This document shows, in pieces, positions 42,759 through 51,983 of a stretch of DNA of 64,000 nt (its first letter is position 1; every line of letters starts with the position of its first letter). A program made the translations under genes and the position numbers. The notes beneath the pieces were generated by a model that saw nothing but the letters and a program-made list of their open reading frames with translations, did no database searches and was not told the origin of the DNA. Source of the DNA: an uncultured Eubacterium sp. (GTDB taxonomy: Bacteria > Bacillota > Clostridia > Lachnospirales > Lachnospiraceae); NCBI GenBank assembly GCA_910586225.1, contig CAJUIL010000021.1, positions 3,355-67,354 of the forward strand, read 5' to 3'.

Positions 42759-43388
42759 ATGGAGAATGTGTTTTTAATGGAGCATCCGTTGATCCAGCAT
42801 AAGATTTCTATGCTGCGGGACAAGCGGACAGGAACGAATGAGTTTCGTAAGCTAGTGGAGGAGATCGCAGTATTGATGGGATATGAGGCTTTCCGCGACC
42901 TTCCGGTCGAGAAGGTAGAAGTGGAAACGCCGATCGAGGCGTGTATGACGCCGATGATCGCTGGTAAGAAGCTGGCGATTGTGCCGATCTTACGTGCGGG
43001 ACTTGGTATGGTGAACGGAATACTGACACTGGTGCCGAGCGCGAAAGTAGGACATATCGGTCTGTGCCGCAATCATGAGACACATGAGCCAGAGGAATAT
43101 TACTGTAAGCTGCCGAGCCCGATCGAGGAGCGTACGATCGCAGCACTCGACCCGATGCTGGCGACCGGAGGGTCTGCGGTTGCAGCAGTCGATTTTATCA
43201 AGGCGCATGGCGGAAAGCATATTAAATTTTTGTGCATTATCGCAGCGCCGGAAGGCGTGGAGCGTCTGCACAAGGCGCACCCGGACGTACAGATATACTG
43301 CGGCTGTATGGATCGCTGCCTGAATGAGGATGCATATATCTGCCCTGGGCTTGGAGATGCTGGGGACCGTATTTTTGGTACGAAATAG
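42759..43388 (+). CDS. upp: uracil phosphoribosyltransferase
   Basis: 209 residues, usual Upp length. The PRPP-binding loop is LDPMLATGGSAVAAVDF, with VPILRAGLGMVNG upstream, CIIAAPEGVERL, and the uracil-binding YICPGLGDAGDRIFGTK at the C-terminus. It salvages uracil to UMP. GGGAGAGG precedes the ATG. A terminator at 43398-43430 separates it from the convergent aminotransferase gene. Confidence 0.95.
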   Translation: MENVFLMEHPLIQHKISMLRDKRTGTNEFRKLVEEIAVLMGYEAFRDLPVEKVEVETPIEACMTPMIAGKKLAIVPILRAGLGMVNGILTLVPSAKVGHIGLCRNHETHEPEEYYCKLPSPIEERTIAALDPMLATGGSAVAAVDFIKAHGGKHIKFLCIIAAPEGVERLHKAHPDVQIYCGCMDRCLNEDAYICPGLGDAGDRIFGTK

Positions 43389-43397
43389 AATGGATGA

Positions 43398-43430
43398 CAG
43401 GCGGCTGATGATCAGACCGCCTGCATTTTT
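43398..43430 (+). terminator. terminator after upp
   Basis: CAGGCGG (43398-43404) / CCGCCTG (43417-43423), then CATTTTT. Confidence 0.75.
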
Positions 43431-43440
43431 GTAGTGTGCC

Positions 43441-44532
43441 TTATTCCTTTAGGATGCATTCTGTCAGACGGTCATTCTTATCAGGATCCATAAAGCAGAA
43501 TCGGAAAAATTTGTCGTCTAAGAACGGAAACGTGGAGCAGTCCCGTATCATCATCCCCTGACGGATTGTACGTTCAAACAGGTCTTGCGCGGTCAGGTTT
43601 GGACGCAGGATCTTGACAAGCATAAAATTACCCGAAGGCTCATATACCTTAAAATCGTCCCTTGATGCGAACAGGTCGTACATCCGCCGGCGTTCTGATG
43701 AGATCAGGGCTTTTGTCTGGCGGATATAGGTTTCGTCCTGAAACATGATCTCCCCTGCGATCGCGGCAAGCGAGTTGATCGTCCAGGGGTTTTTGCGTGT
43801 GTTGATCGTCTTGATCAGATCCCGGTTTCCTGTTACGGCGTATCCCAGCCGCAGGCCGGGCGCGGCGAAGAACTTGGATGTGCCGCGCAGGATTACAAGG
43901 TTGTTGTAATAATGGGTCAGCGGGACCGAAGTGATTTGCGCCATATCGTCGGCAAATTCCACATACGTTTCATCTACCATAACGTAAATGCCATGCTGCA
44001 GGCAAGCGTCAAGGATTTGGCGCATAGATTTGGTGGTAATGCTGGTGGAGGTTGGATTGTTTGGGTTGCATAATACAAGCAGGTCTATATCATCCTGCAG
44101 ACGTGAGATAAAATCAGCCGTATTTAAGACAAACCCATCCTCCTCACGCAGCGGGTAATAAAGCGTCGTACCACCGCCCAGCGCGATCTCGCGTTCGTAT
44201 TCCGAGTAGGACGGTCCTATGACAACCGCTTTTTTCGGATGCTCCACCTGGATAAACAGGGAGATTAATTCGGTCGAGCCGTTTCCTACAAGAATGTTTT
44301 CATAATCTGTCCCGACATATGCGGCGATGCACTTACGCAGCGATACATAATCCCGGTCGGGATAAGCTGTGATCGCGTCGATGCGCGCCGCCAGCGTTTG
44401 CCGCAGCGCAGGAGAGATGCCAAGCGGGTTGACGTTTGCAGAAAAGCTGGTGATGGCTTCTTTTTGGATTCCATAAACCTGTTCGATTTTTTCTAAGTCG
44501 CTTCCATGAAAATGATCCTTATGCCGTATCAT
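43441..44532 (-). CDS. class I/II PLP aminotransferase (histidinol-phosphate aminotransferase / CobD-like)
   Basis: 363 residues. ITSFSANVNPLGISP, the aromatic-ring block GNGSTELISLF, CNPNNPTS, DETYVEF and the PLP lysine in RGTSKFFAAPGLRLGY are all typical of the HisC/CobD clade. Without neighbours for histidine or cobalamin synthesis the substrate is open; many clostridial copies are labelled generic aspartate-like aminotransferases. GAAGGAGG precedes the ATG. Transcribed alone on the minus strand, convergent with upp. Confidence 0.8.
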   Translation of the reverse strand: MIRHKDHFHGSDLEKIEQVYGIQKEAITSFSANVNPLGISPALRQTLAARIDAITAYPDRDYVSLRKCIAAYVGTDYENILVGNGSTELISLFIQVEHPKKAVVIGPSYSEYEREIALGGGTTLYYPLREEDGFVLNTADFISRLQDDIDLLVLCNPNNPTSTSITTKSMRQILDACLQHGIYVMVDETYVEFADDMAQITSVPLTHYYNNLVILRGTSKFFAAPGLRLGYAVTGNRDLIKTINTRKNPWTINSLAAIAGEIMFQDETYIRQTKALISSERRRMYDLFASRDDFKVYEPSGNFMLVKILRPNLTAQDLFERTIRQGMMIRDCSTFPFLDDKFFRFCFMDPDKNDRLTECILKE

Positions 44533-44625
44533 AATAACGAAAAACCTCCTTCATAACGTGAGCACGAACTTTTAGGAACATATTGCGTGTCACTCATAAA
44601 TAGTTTATAATTGTAACAGTTCGGC

Positions 44626-44653
44626 TTGTCCGAACGGTTAGGAATAGTATAAC
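44626..44653 (+). promoter_or_regulatory. promoter of the 44.7-51.9 kb operon
   Basis: TTGTCC (44626-44631), 16-nt spacer, TATAAC (44648-44653). An inverted repeat GTTCGG/CCGAAC (around 44619-44635) overlaps the -35 and could be a regulatory site. Confidence 0.45.
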
Positions 44654-44709
44654 CTTTTGTTCATTATAGCGGTATTGGAAAAAAAAGCAAGAGTAAAGCA
44701 GGTGGCAAC

Positions 44710-47700
44710 GTGCGAAAGAGGATCGAAGAGCTGGCGGAAGGAAGGATTCCTTACGAACAGCCGCAGGTAGCGTTTTCAAAAGAAAAGCTGGAGCTGGAGG
44801 TTGTTGAGGGACAGACCATAACAGACAGCTTTCAGATAAAAAGTGAAAATGGAATACGGATGCGGGGACTGATCTATTCCTCCAGCGCCAGGATGGAATG
44901 TCTGACGCAGCGGTTTGAAGGAGAAGTAGTGGATATCCAGGTGCGGTTTCGCGCGGATGGAATGTCAGAAGGGGAGGTTGCGCATGGCGGGCTGTATGTA
45001 GTCTGCAACGGCGGCGAGTACCCGCTTGCTTTTTCGGTAACGGTAACGAGGCTGTATGCGGAGGCGTCGACGGGACGGATCAAGAACCTCCGTGATTTTA
45101 CGAAGCTGGCGAAAAAAGAATGGAAGGAAGCATATCATATCTTTCATTCTCCGGCGTTTAAAAATATACTGTCGCCCAAGGAGCTGAAGGCTTCTTTATT
45201 ATATGAGGGTCTGTCGCGGCCGACGATGACGGAGCGGACGATGGATGAGTTTTTGATCGGGACGGGCAAGAAGGAGCGTGTACGTTTTACTCTGGAAAAG
45301 CGCAGCACAGAGATTTTTGAAGTGTCTGCCCCAGTGGAGGAGCAGCTGCTCATCCAAAAGGAGGGCTGGGGATTTTTAGAGATCCGGGTGCAGACAGAGG
45401 ATGATTTTATTGTGCCTCAAAAACGTTATATTACCGATCAGGATTTTATGGGCAGTTCCTTTCCGTTTACCTTTTACATAGATACAGAAAAAATGCACGC
45501 AGGCAACAACTTTGGCTGCATTTCTTTTGAAAATGATGTCCAGAAAGAAGAATTTCAAGTGTGGGCGAGTGCGGACAGCATTAAGGTGCGCAAGGAGCGG
45601 TATGTACAGGGGCTGCAGCGCGCGACCTATCTTTTGACGAAATGTTATATCAATTATCGTCTGAAAAAGCTTGTGACCGGGGAATGGACGAAGCAGACGT
45701 TGGCGCTGATCAAGCGGATGGAGGAGTTTAAGCCAAACGATCCCTGGTATTTATTATTTAAAGCGTATGCGCTGCAGCGCAACAAGCAGCGGCAGGACGC
45801 CGAGTGGCTGATGGATGAATTTCGTCAGAAAAATAAGGGAAAAAAAGACCCTCAATGGGCCTTTTATGACTATTTGTGCCTGCAGAAAGAAAAGGAGCCG
45901 GTTGTCATAGACCGCCTGCTGGATGAGATCGAAGAGATTGCAAAGCGCTATGGTACCCATCCGATGATCTTTTTTTTGACGCTGCGTTTAAACGGGACGC
46001 TGCGTACCCAGCCGCAGTTTAAGCTGCGCGTGATGGAAGCGAGGATCATGCAGGGGCAGTATTCGCCGCTGTGGTATGTGGAAGCATTCGGCGTGTATCA
46101 GGAGCAGCCGTATCTTTTGACCAAGCTGGACCAGTACGAGATCCTGCTGATGAACTGGGCATCCAGACAGGGCGTGCTGTCCAAGGATCTTGCCGATCAG
46201 GTGATGCGGCTTGCGAATAATATGCGGCAGTTCCATCCGATCGTCTGCAGGATCTTATTTCGAAGCTATGAGAAAAATCCAGACGAGGATATGCTGGCCG
46301 GGGTGTGCGCATATTTAATCAAGGGCCAGTGCTTTCAGACGAAATATCACCATTGGTATGAAAAAGGGATAACGGAAAATTTAAAGATTACGGGATTGTA
46401 TGAGGCGTTTTTGCTGACAATGGACCTGCATCATGTACAATCGCTGCCAAAAGTGATCCAGATGTATTTCCAGTACAACAACCAGCTTGCCAGTCAGTAT
46501 AAGGCGGCGCTGTATGTGAATATCATTGCGCATAAAAAAGAACAGCCGGTTATTTACGAAAAATATTCCGAAACGATGAAGCAGTTTGCCATTGACGAGA
46601 TCTTAAAGGGGCATATGGATGATAACCTAGCGGTTGTTTACGATGAGGTACTGGATAAAGGGATCTTAACGCAGGAGCTTGCGGCTCCGCTGGCGGATAT
46701 TTTATATACGCATAAGTTTTACTGTATGAACGAGACGGCGGCGTATGTCGTCGTTATTCAAAAGCATATGAAAGAAGAGCAGCGGGTCGCAATGCCGGGT
46801 GATGCGGCATATTTCCAGCTCTTTTCCAATGATTACGCGATCGTTTTGGAGAATAACAGGGGGCAGCGCTTTGTATCGCCGGAGTCCTGCCAGCTGGAAA
46901 AGCTGATGAAGCCGTCGCATTATATCCGCAGGTGTTTGAATTTTGCGCCGGAAAAGCTGCAGTTTTTAATGCACCATATGGACGGAAAGACGGATTTGAG
47001 CGTTCCGGTAAAAACAGATGTGGAATATCTTCGAATATTAATGGCTGCTCCGCAGATCAGCGCAAAATTTAAAAGCCAGCTTGGGCCGGGGCTTGTGCGT
47101 TATTGCTTGATGAATCAGCTGGAGGACGGGCTGGATACCTATCTGACGCAGGTGGATTTTGCAGCGATGCGCAGAGAGAACCGGAATCTGATGATCGAGC
47201 TGATGATCGATCGGGACTGGCAGGAGCAGGCGTTTGAGCTGATCAGCAGCTACGGTTATGAAGGGATCGATGTGCACAGGCTGGCACAGCTGGCAGAACA
47301 TACGCTGCGGACAAGGGATACTGGCGAAGATGCTTTTATGCTGGAGCTTTGTATGGCGGTGCTTGCGTCTGGCGTACAGAATGCAGCGATCGCTTCGTAT
47401 TTGGCGAAATACTATGAGGGGCCGTCCGGACAGATGATGCGTGTCTATCGGGCGGCCCAGGTATGCGGGGTGACGGAGACAGCGGAGCTGGAGGAGCGTC
47501 TGCTCATGCAGTCGCTTTACAGTACGACGTCCGTCGGCCAGTTATATGAGGTTTACCAGGAATACCGGACGCATAACGGGCGGGAGTTTCTTTTGCAGGC
47601 GTATCGGGCGTATTGTATGCACGAATATGTCGTTCATGATATGCTCCTGCCGTCCGGCCTTTTGCTGGAGGCTTGTCAGATGTACAAGGAAGGGAAGCTG

Positions 47701-48255
47701 CGGGGCATTGCGTGCCGTTTGGGGGTTTTGAAATATCTTTCCGAGGCGGATACGTTGGACCGTTTTCAGATGAGACTGGCGGATGAGCTATTGTCGGAAT
47801 TTCTTTCCAGAAATATGAACCTCGCATTTTTTAAAAATCTGCCGGATAGCCTATGCAGCAAACATCAGCTGTACAGCCGCATTCTTGTAGAGTACCGCGC
47901 AAGGCCGGACAGCCGTATCCGGATCCATTATCGTATGCCAAATCAGCAGGAATTTACGTCTGCGCCGATGATGCATATTTACGACGGGATATTTACGTGG
48001 GAATTTCTGCTGTTCCGTGACGATGAGGTGGAGTATTATATGACGCAGGAAACGGATAACGGGATGCAGCAGCTTGGCGAGAATGTGCGCGCAGCAGGCA
48101 CGGAGTATCGGGATATCCGCTGCGGCGGGCGTTATGCCTATATCAACCAAATGCTTTATTTGCGTGAGCAGGGCAATTATAAGGATTTGATGCGTGTAAT
48201 GCAGGAATATGAAAAACTGAATATTTTGAGCAGTAAAATGTTTAAAATTATTTGA
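44710..48255 (+). CDS. very large beta-domain plus helical-solenoid protein (DUF5717 type)
   Basis: 1181 residues, GTG start after AGCAGGTGG. The N-terminal ~300 residues look like two or three Ig-like beta domains (KLELEVVEGQTITDSFQIKS; RVRFTLEKRSTEIFEVSAP). The remainder is almost entirely helical with TPR-like hydrophobic spacing, and a short beta region returns near the C-terminus. No signal peptide or membrane helix, so it is cytoplasmic. It resembles the Lachnospiraceae DUF5717 family from memory. It leads an operon with an Hsp70-fold-like protein, a TPR protein and a membrane coiled-coil protein, suggesting a scaffold role. No catalytic motif. Confidence 0.65.
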   Translation: MRKRIEELAEGRIPYEQPQVAFSKEKLELEVVEGQTITDSFQIKSENGIRMRGLIYSSSARMECLTQRFEGEVVDIQVRFRADGMSEGEVAHGGLYVVCNGGEYPLAFSVTVTRLYAEASTGRIKNLRDFTKLAKKEWKEAYHIFHSPAFKNILSPKELKASLLYEGLSRPTMTERTMDEFLIGTGKKERVRFTLEKRSTEIFEVSAPVEEQLLIQKEGWGFLEIRVQTEDDFIVPQKRYITDQDFMGSSFPFTFYIDTEKMHAGNNFGCISFENDVQKEEFQVWASADSIKVRKERYVQGLQRATYLLTKCYINYRLKKLVTGEWTKQTLALIKRMEEFKPNDPWYLLFKAYALQRNKQRQDAEWLMDEFRQKNKGKKDPQWAFYDYLCLQKEKEPVVIDRLLDEIEEIAKRYGTHPMIFFLTLRLNGTLRTQPQFKLRVMEARIMQGQYSPLWYVEAFGVYQEQPYLLTKLDQYEILLMNWASRQGVLSKDLADQVMRLANNMRQFHPIVCRILFRSYEKNPDEDMLAGVCAYLIKGQCFQTKYHHWYEKGITENLKITGLYEAFLLTMDLHHVQSLPKVIQMYFQYNNQLASQYKAALYVNIIAHKKEQPVIYEKYSETMKQFAIDEILKGHMDDNLAVVYDEVLDKGILTQELAAPLADILYTHKFYCMNETAAYVVVIQKHMKEEQRVAMPGDAAYFQLFSNDYAIVLENNRGQRFVSPESCQLEKLMKPSHYIRRCLNFAPEKLQFLMHHMDGKTDLSVPVKTDVEYLRILMAAPQISAKFKSQLGPGLVRYCLMNQLEDGLDTYLTQVDFAAMRRENRNLMIELMIDRDWQEQAFELISSYGYEGIDVHRLAQLAEHTLRTRDTGEDAFMLELCMAVLASGVQNAAIASYLAKYYEGPSGQMMRVYRAAQVCGVTETAELEERLLMQSLYSTTSVGQLYEVYQEYRTHNGREFLLQAYRAYCMHEYVVHDMLLPSGLLLEACQMYKEGKLRGIACRLGVLKYLSEADTLDRFQMRLADELLSEFLSRNMNLAFFKNLPDSLCSKHQLYSRILVEYRARPDSRIRIHYRMPNQQEFTSAPMMHIYDGIFTWEFLLFRDDEVEYYMTQETDNGMQQLGENVRAAGTEYRDIRCGGRYAYINQMLYLREQGNYKDLMRVMQEYEKLNILSSKMFKII

Positions 48256-48313
48256 AGTAATGTCATAAGCGTGCTAAAATAGGATAGCAGTTTTTGATAA
48301 AGAGAGGAAGGCT

Positions 48314-49552
48314 ATGGCACAGGGCGAACAAAAATTATATATTGGGATTGATCTAAATGATAGCTATGCCATGGTCAGCTTTGCGACAACCGCACACCAG
48401 GAGCCGGAGACTGTCAGCTCCGTGGCGGGCAGCGAGATGTTTCAGATTCCGCTGGCTGTCTGTATGGCGTCGGCTTCCGGCCAGTGGGTGTACGGAGACG
48501 AAGCTATCCGGTTTGAGAAGGCGGATATGGGAAAATGTGAAAGCCATCTGCTCTCCCGCGCCCTGGAGCGGGATTATACAATGATCCAGGATAAGGCATA
48601 TGAAATTCGTGCGCTGCTTGCGGTGTTTATCAAAAAGATCCTGCTTTTGGCGGGGAAGCTGGGACCAAAGCTGGAAATCGGCAAGGTCGTATTTACGTTT
48701 CTCAAGCTGAACGAAAAGCTGATGGAGCTGATGGAATATGTGTTTGAGCAGCTTCCGGTACCAAGAAAAAAGATCACGGTCACCGATTATATGAAAAGCT
48801 TTTATTATTATGCGCTGAGTCAAAAAGACGGGCTGGCGATTCATGATGTTGCGATGTTTCGTTATTATGGAAAGAGTATGGTATGCTGGTATCTTTCCCG
48901 CGGTAAGCAGTCCCGGCCGCAGCTGATCCAGATCTTGGAGACGGACTGCGGGTATCTGACGGAGGATAAGGACTCGTCGTTTGCGGAGATCATACCAAAG
49001 GTATTTGAAAAAAAGATCATTTCGTCGGTGTATCTGGTCGGGGAAGGCTTTGAGGGAGAATGGATGAAGCATTCGCTGCGCGTGCTTTGTCAGGGCAGGC
49101 GTGCGTTTCTTGGCAAGAACCTTTTTTCCAAAGGCGCCTGTTACGCGGCTGAGGTCATGGAAGGGGTACTGCCATGGACGTATGCCTATATGGGCGAAAA
49201 CGAGATGAAATTTAATATCAGCCTAAAGGTACGCAAAAATAACGAAATGGCGTTTCATACCTTGATCTCTGCAGGTGAGAATTGGTACGAGGCAAGCGGA
49301 GTGTGCGAGGTTATTTTGGACGGGCCTGGGGAAGTCGATTTCTGGCTCCAGCTTCCGAACAGCAGAGAGGCCAGGATTGAATCCTTGGAGCTGACAAACC
49401 TGCCGTCGCGTCCGGTCAAGGCGACCAGACTGCGGATTGTGGCAAAGCCGATCTCAGACCGCTGCGTGAAGATACGTATCCGCGATCTGGGGCTTGGGGA
49501 GTTTTTCCGGGCGAGCGATATGGTCTGGGAATATGTAATGAAGGTGGATTAG
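48314..49552 (+). CDS. actin/Hsp70-fold-like protein (DUF5716 type)
   Basis: 412 residues. The N-terminal LYIGIDLNDSYAMVSF matches the phosphate-1 loop of actin/Hsp70 ATPases (GIDLGTT-like) with Asp13 in place. SSVYLVGEGFEGEWM near the middle resembles the phosphate-2/adenosine segment. The C-terminal ~130 residues are beta-rich (KFNISLKVRKNNEMAFHTLI), like a substrate-binding beta sandwich. The classic Hsp70 interdomain linker is not seen. Family DUF5716 from memory. AGAGAGGAAGG lies upstream. Inferred role: an ATP-controlled partner of the large upstream protein. Confidence 0.65.
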   Translation: MAQGEQKLYIGIDLNDSYAMVSFATTAHQEPETVSSVAGSEMFQIPLAVCMASASGQWVYGDEAIRFEKADMGKCESHLLSRALERDYTMIQDKAYEIRALLAVFIKKILLLAGKLGPKLEIGKVVFTFLKLNEKLMELMEYVFEQLPVPRKKITVTDYMKSFYYYALSQKDGLAIHDVAMFRYYGKSMVCWYLSRGKQSRPQLIQILETDCGYLTEDKDSSFAEIIPKVFEKKIISSVYLVGEGFEGEWMKHSLRVLCQGRRAFLGKNLFSKGACYAAEVMEGVLPWTYAYMGENEMKFNISLKVRKNNEMAFHTLISAGENWYEASGVCEVILDGPGEVDFWLQLPNSREARIESLELTNLPSRPVKATRLRIVAKPISDRCVKIRIRDLGLGEFFRASDMVWEYVMKVD

Positions 49553-49553
49553 G

Positions 49554-50387
49554 ATGAGCGGACTGATTTTCTGCAGCTTCCAGCGTGCGGCGAAGCCTTA
49601 TTATCTGGAGAGTGCAAAGCAGAATATTTATTCAATCGAGGAATTGTGCTATTTTTTACAGGATAATATTTATCTGCTGGATGAAAATATTATGACGACC
49701 GAATTTTGTGACTGGCTGGAAACCGAGGTAGAGGCAGAGGAGCTGGCCCAAAAGCTGCGCCGTCTGATGGAGGACCAGAAGGGGTTTCGGATGTTTTGTA
49801 TGCAGATCATTATGGATTCGGGCTATTTTTCCAAAAATGAGATGCAGTTTTTGGGCATGAAGCTGCAGAAGATGGACCACCAGAGCAATTATGAAAACCG
49901 CAAGATCAAGGCTGACCAGCTGATGGAGAAAAAGCGGTATCTGGCGGCGATCAGCGAATACCGCAGCTTATTGCTGACCGCGGCGGATAATCCTTCGGAC
50001 GTGCGGGTCAGCGGGGATATTTGGCATAATATGGGAACGGCCTACGCGTATTTGTTTTGCTTTGAGCGGGCGGTCAGCTGTTATGAGCACGCATATGAGC
50101 TGAGCCACCGGGTAGATTCTTTAAAGGCAGCGTCGCAGGCGGTTTGTTTTTTGGAGGATGACGAGCGTATCCAGTGGTTTTTGCAGCAGCACCATATCAG
50201 CAAGGACCAGTTTGCTTCTATGAAAAAGAATCTGGGCGAATTAAAGCAAATGACGGAAGGCTCGGCAGAATATGGAAGGATCATGCAGTACGCGCGGCTG
50301 GCGCAGACGTCTCCCGTGCAGGCAAGGAGCGAGATCCATATGCAGGTAGATGCATGGAAGGATGAATATACAGGCTATAAGGGGTGA
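49554..50387 (+). CDS. TPR-like helical protein in the DUF5717/5716 operon
   Basis: 277 residues, starting 1 nt after the preceding stop (TTAGGATG), which suggests translational coupling. All helical. Residues about 155-210 (DIWHNMGTAYAYLFCFERAVSCYEHAYELS) are a clear TPR hairpin. The N-terminal part has the pattern of further hairpins. No signal peptide. TPR proteins assemble complexes, so it probably links the Hsp70-like protein to the membrane protein encoded next. Confidence 0.7.
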   Translation: MSGLIFCSFQRAAKPYYLESAKQNIYSIEELCYFLQDNIYLLDENIMTTEFCDWLETEVEAEELAQKLRRLMEDQKGFRMFCMQIIMDSGYFSKNEMQFLGMKLQKMDHQSNYENRKIKADQLMEKKRYLAAISEYRSLLLTAADNPSDVRVSGDIWHNMGTAYAYLFCFERAVSCYEHAYELSHRVDSLKAASQAVCFLEDDERIQWFLQQHHISKDQFASMKKNLGELKQMTEGSAEYGRIMQYARLAQTSPVQARSEIHMQVDAWKDEYTGYKG

Positions 50388-50391
50388 TTTG

Positions 50392-51564
50392 ATGGGATTT
50401 TTCAAACGCAGAAAAGACCGGGCGGCCTTGGAAAAGGTGATGGAGGACGTACAAGTATCCGGCGGGCTGGAGCATTTGACTGGGGATGATGCTGTAAGCC
50501 AGATCATGGACCGCTGTGAGCGGACGATGCAAAACGCAAGGGAGATTGACGACGGCAAGAAGGAGTATTATATCGTCACCTCTTATCTGAATGATATCGA
50601 GCTGATCGAAAACCTCTCGCCGGATCAGGCGGAGGAGATTCAAAAGGCAGCGGATTATGTGGCGAAGCTGAATCAAGCCAGAGATCAGTTTTTAAATACG
50701 TCCAAACGGCTTTCCGACGCGCAGTTCCAGATGATGCAAAGGCAGGAGGATACGATACCGGATGCGATCAGGAACCTTCGCACGAATGAAGAGTATCAGG
50801 CGACGGTGAAGCGGGATATGCAGTATCTCGAAGGCGAAAAGCAGGAGTGGGAAATACTGAAAAAGGAGTGCAGGCGCAGACGCAGGCATTTGCGGAGGGC
50901 TTCGTTTATGCTGCTGTTTGCCGCGGCGACGGCAGCTGTACTGCTGCTCGTGCTGTCGATGGGATTTGATTATGATCTGCAATATGCATGGACAGCGGTC
51001 ATTGCCGTGGCGTTTTTTTGCTCGGCTTATATTGTGTTCCGTTTGGAAAGCAGCAGGCGGGATATCCAGCAGGCGGAGGTCAATATTAACTACGCGATTA
51101 TATTGCTTAATAAAGTTAAGATTAAATATGTCAATATTACAAACGCGGTAGACTACGGACGGGAAAGATTCCATGTGCGGGATTCCAGGGAGTTTGAATA
51201 TCAGTGGGATATGTACCAGAACGCTATGCGGGAACAGGAAAAATACAGAAAAACAAATGAAGATTTAAATTATTATTATGACAAGCTCGTCGGTCTGTTA
51301 AAGAAGTGTGAGCTTTATGATTCCCGCGTCTGGATCGAACAGCCGCAGGCGTTGGTAGACCAGAAGGAAATGGTGGAGATCAAGCACAACTTACTCGTAC
51401 GCCGTCAAAAGCTGCGCGCACGGATCGCGTCTAACTTAGAAACCGTGAAAAACGAGCGCAGGGAGATCGTACGTATGATAAAGACGAACGGGCAGCAGCA
51501 AAATATACAGCTATTGGAGATGCTGCACTCTATCGACAAGCTGGCAGGCTTCGGCGCGGCATAA
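50392..51564 (+). CDS. membrane coiled-coil protein in the DUF5717/5716 operon
   Basis: 390 residues. Start ATG 50392 (AGGGGTGA upstream) 4 nt after the previous stop; the in-frame ATG 50350 overlaps the TPR gene and lacks an SD. The N-terminal ~165 residues are charged and helical with coiled-coil character, followed by two transmembrane helices (about 172-190 and 197-217) in a hairpin. The C-terminal ~170 residues are again coiled coil (NYYYDKLVGLLKKCE, KLRARIASNLETVKNERREI). Both ends therefore face the cytoplasm. It is likely the membrane anchor of the operon's complex. Confidence 0.7.
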   Translation: MGFFKRRKDRAALEKVMEDVQVSGGLEHLTGDDAVSQIMDRCERTMQNAREIDDGKKEYYIVTSYLNDIELIENLSPDQAEEIQKAADYVAKLNQARDQFLNTSKRLSDAQFQMMQRQEDTIPDAIRNLRTNEEYQATVKRDMQYLEGEKQEWEILKKECRRRRRHLRRASFMLLFAAATAAVLLLVLSMGFDYDLQYAWTAVIAVAFFCSAYIVFRLESSRRDIQQAEVNINYAIILLNKVKIKYVNITNAVDYGRERFHVRDSREFEYQWDMYQNAMREQEKYRKTNEDLNYYYDKLVGLLKKCELYDSRVWIEQPQALVDQKEMVEIKHNLLVRRQKLRARIASNLETVKNERREIVRMIKTNGQQQNIQLLEMLHSIDKLAGFGAA

Positions 51565-51628
51565 GCGTACGTACGTGCGCATCAGGCTTCGTCGCTGCAG
51601 CCTCCGAAGCGGAAAGGAGCAGAGAAGG

Positions 51629-51919
51629 ATGTCACAAAAAACGCATACACATACGCATGATCCAGGAGAGATGAAAGCGATCTGCAACCGTCTCGCAAAG
51701 GCTATCGGGCATCTGGAGGCAGTCAAGGGCATGGTGGAAAACGGAAGGGACTGCAGCGAGGTGCTGGTACAGCTGGCAGCTGTAAAATCTGCATTAAATA
51801 ATACGGGGAAGCTCATATTAAAAGAGCATATTAGCCATTGCATTGTACATGCGGTGGAAAATGAAGACCAGCAGGCGATCGAGGATCTGAACCAGGCGAT
51901 CGATCAGTTTATGAAATAG
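51629..51919 (+). CDS. CsoR/FrmR family metal-sensing repressor
   Basis: 96 residues. A His-rich start (THTHTHDPGE) leads to the family's helical core RLAKAIGHLEAVKGMVENGRDC. The copper-sensor triad is visible as Cys42, His67 and Cys71 (DCSEVL ... EHISHC), which favours CsoR over formaldehyde-sensing FrmR. It would bind DNA until Cu(I) or a related thiophilic ligand is bound. Start at ATG 51629 after GGAGCAGAGAAGG. It follows the DUF5716/5717 operon by 65 nt; no copper exporter gene is adjacent, so its target is unclear. Confidence 0.85.
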   Translation: MSQKTHTHTHDPGEMKAICNRLAKAIGHLEAVKGMVENGRDCSEVLVQLAAVKSALNNTGKLILKEHISHCIVHAVENEDQQAIEDLNQAIDQFMK

Positions 51920-51931
51920 AAAAAGCTAGAA

Positions 51932-51972
51932 AAAACAGCGGCTGCCGATGATCGGTGAAAAGCCGCTGTTTT
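51932..51972. terminator. bidirectional terminator
   Basis: AAAACAGCGGCT (51932-51943) / AGCCGCTGTTTT (51961-51972), with T-runs on both strands for the converging csoR-like and chemoreceptor genes. Confidence 0.85.
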
Positions 51973-51983
51973 GTTATGTTTGC

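Noticed and set aside
44710..51564. Phage or secretion-system cluster
   Set aside because: No structural phage proteins, secretion ATPases, toxins or immunity-like genes are present; the proteins fit cytoplasmic and inner-membrane scaffolding better.
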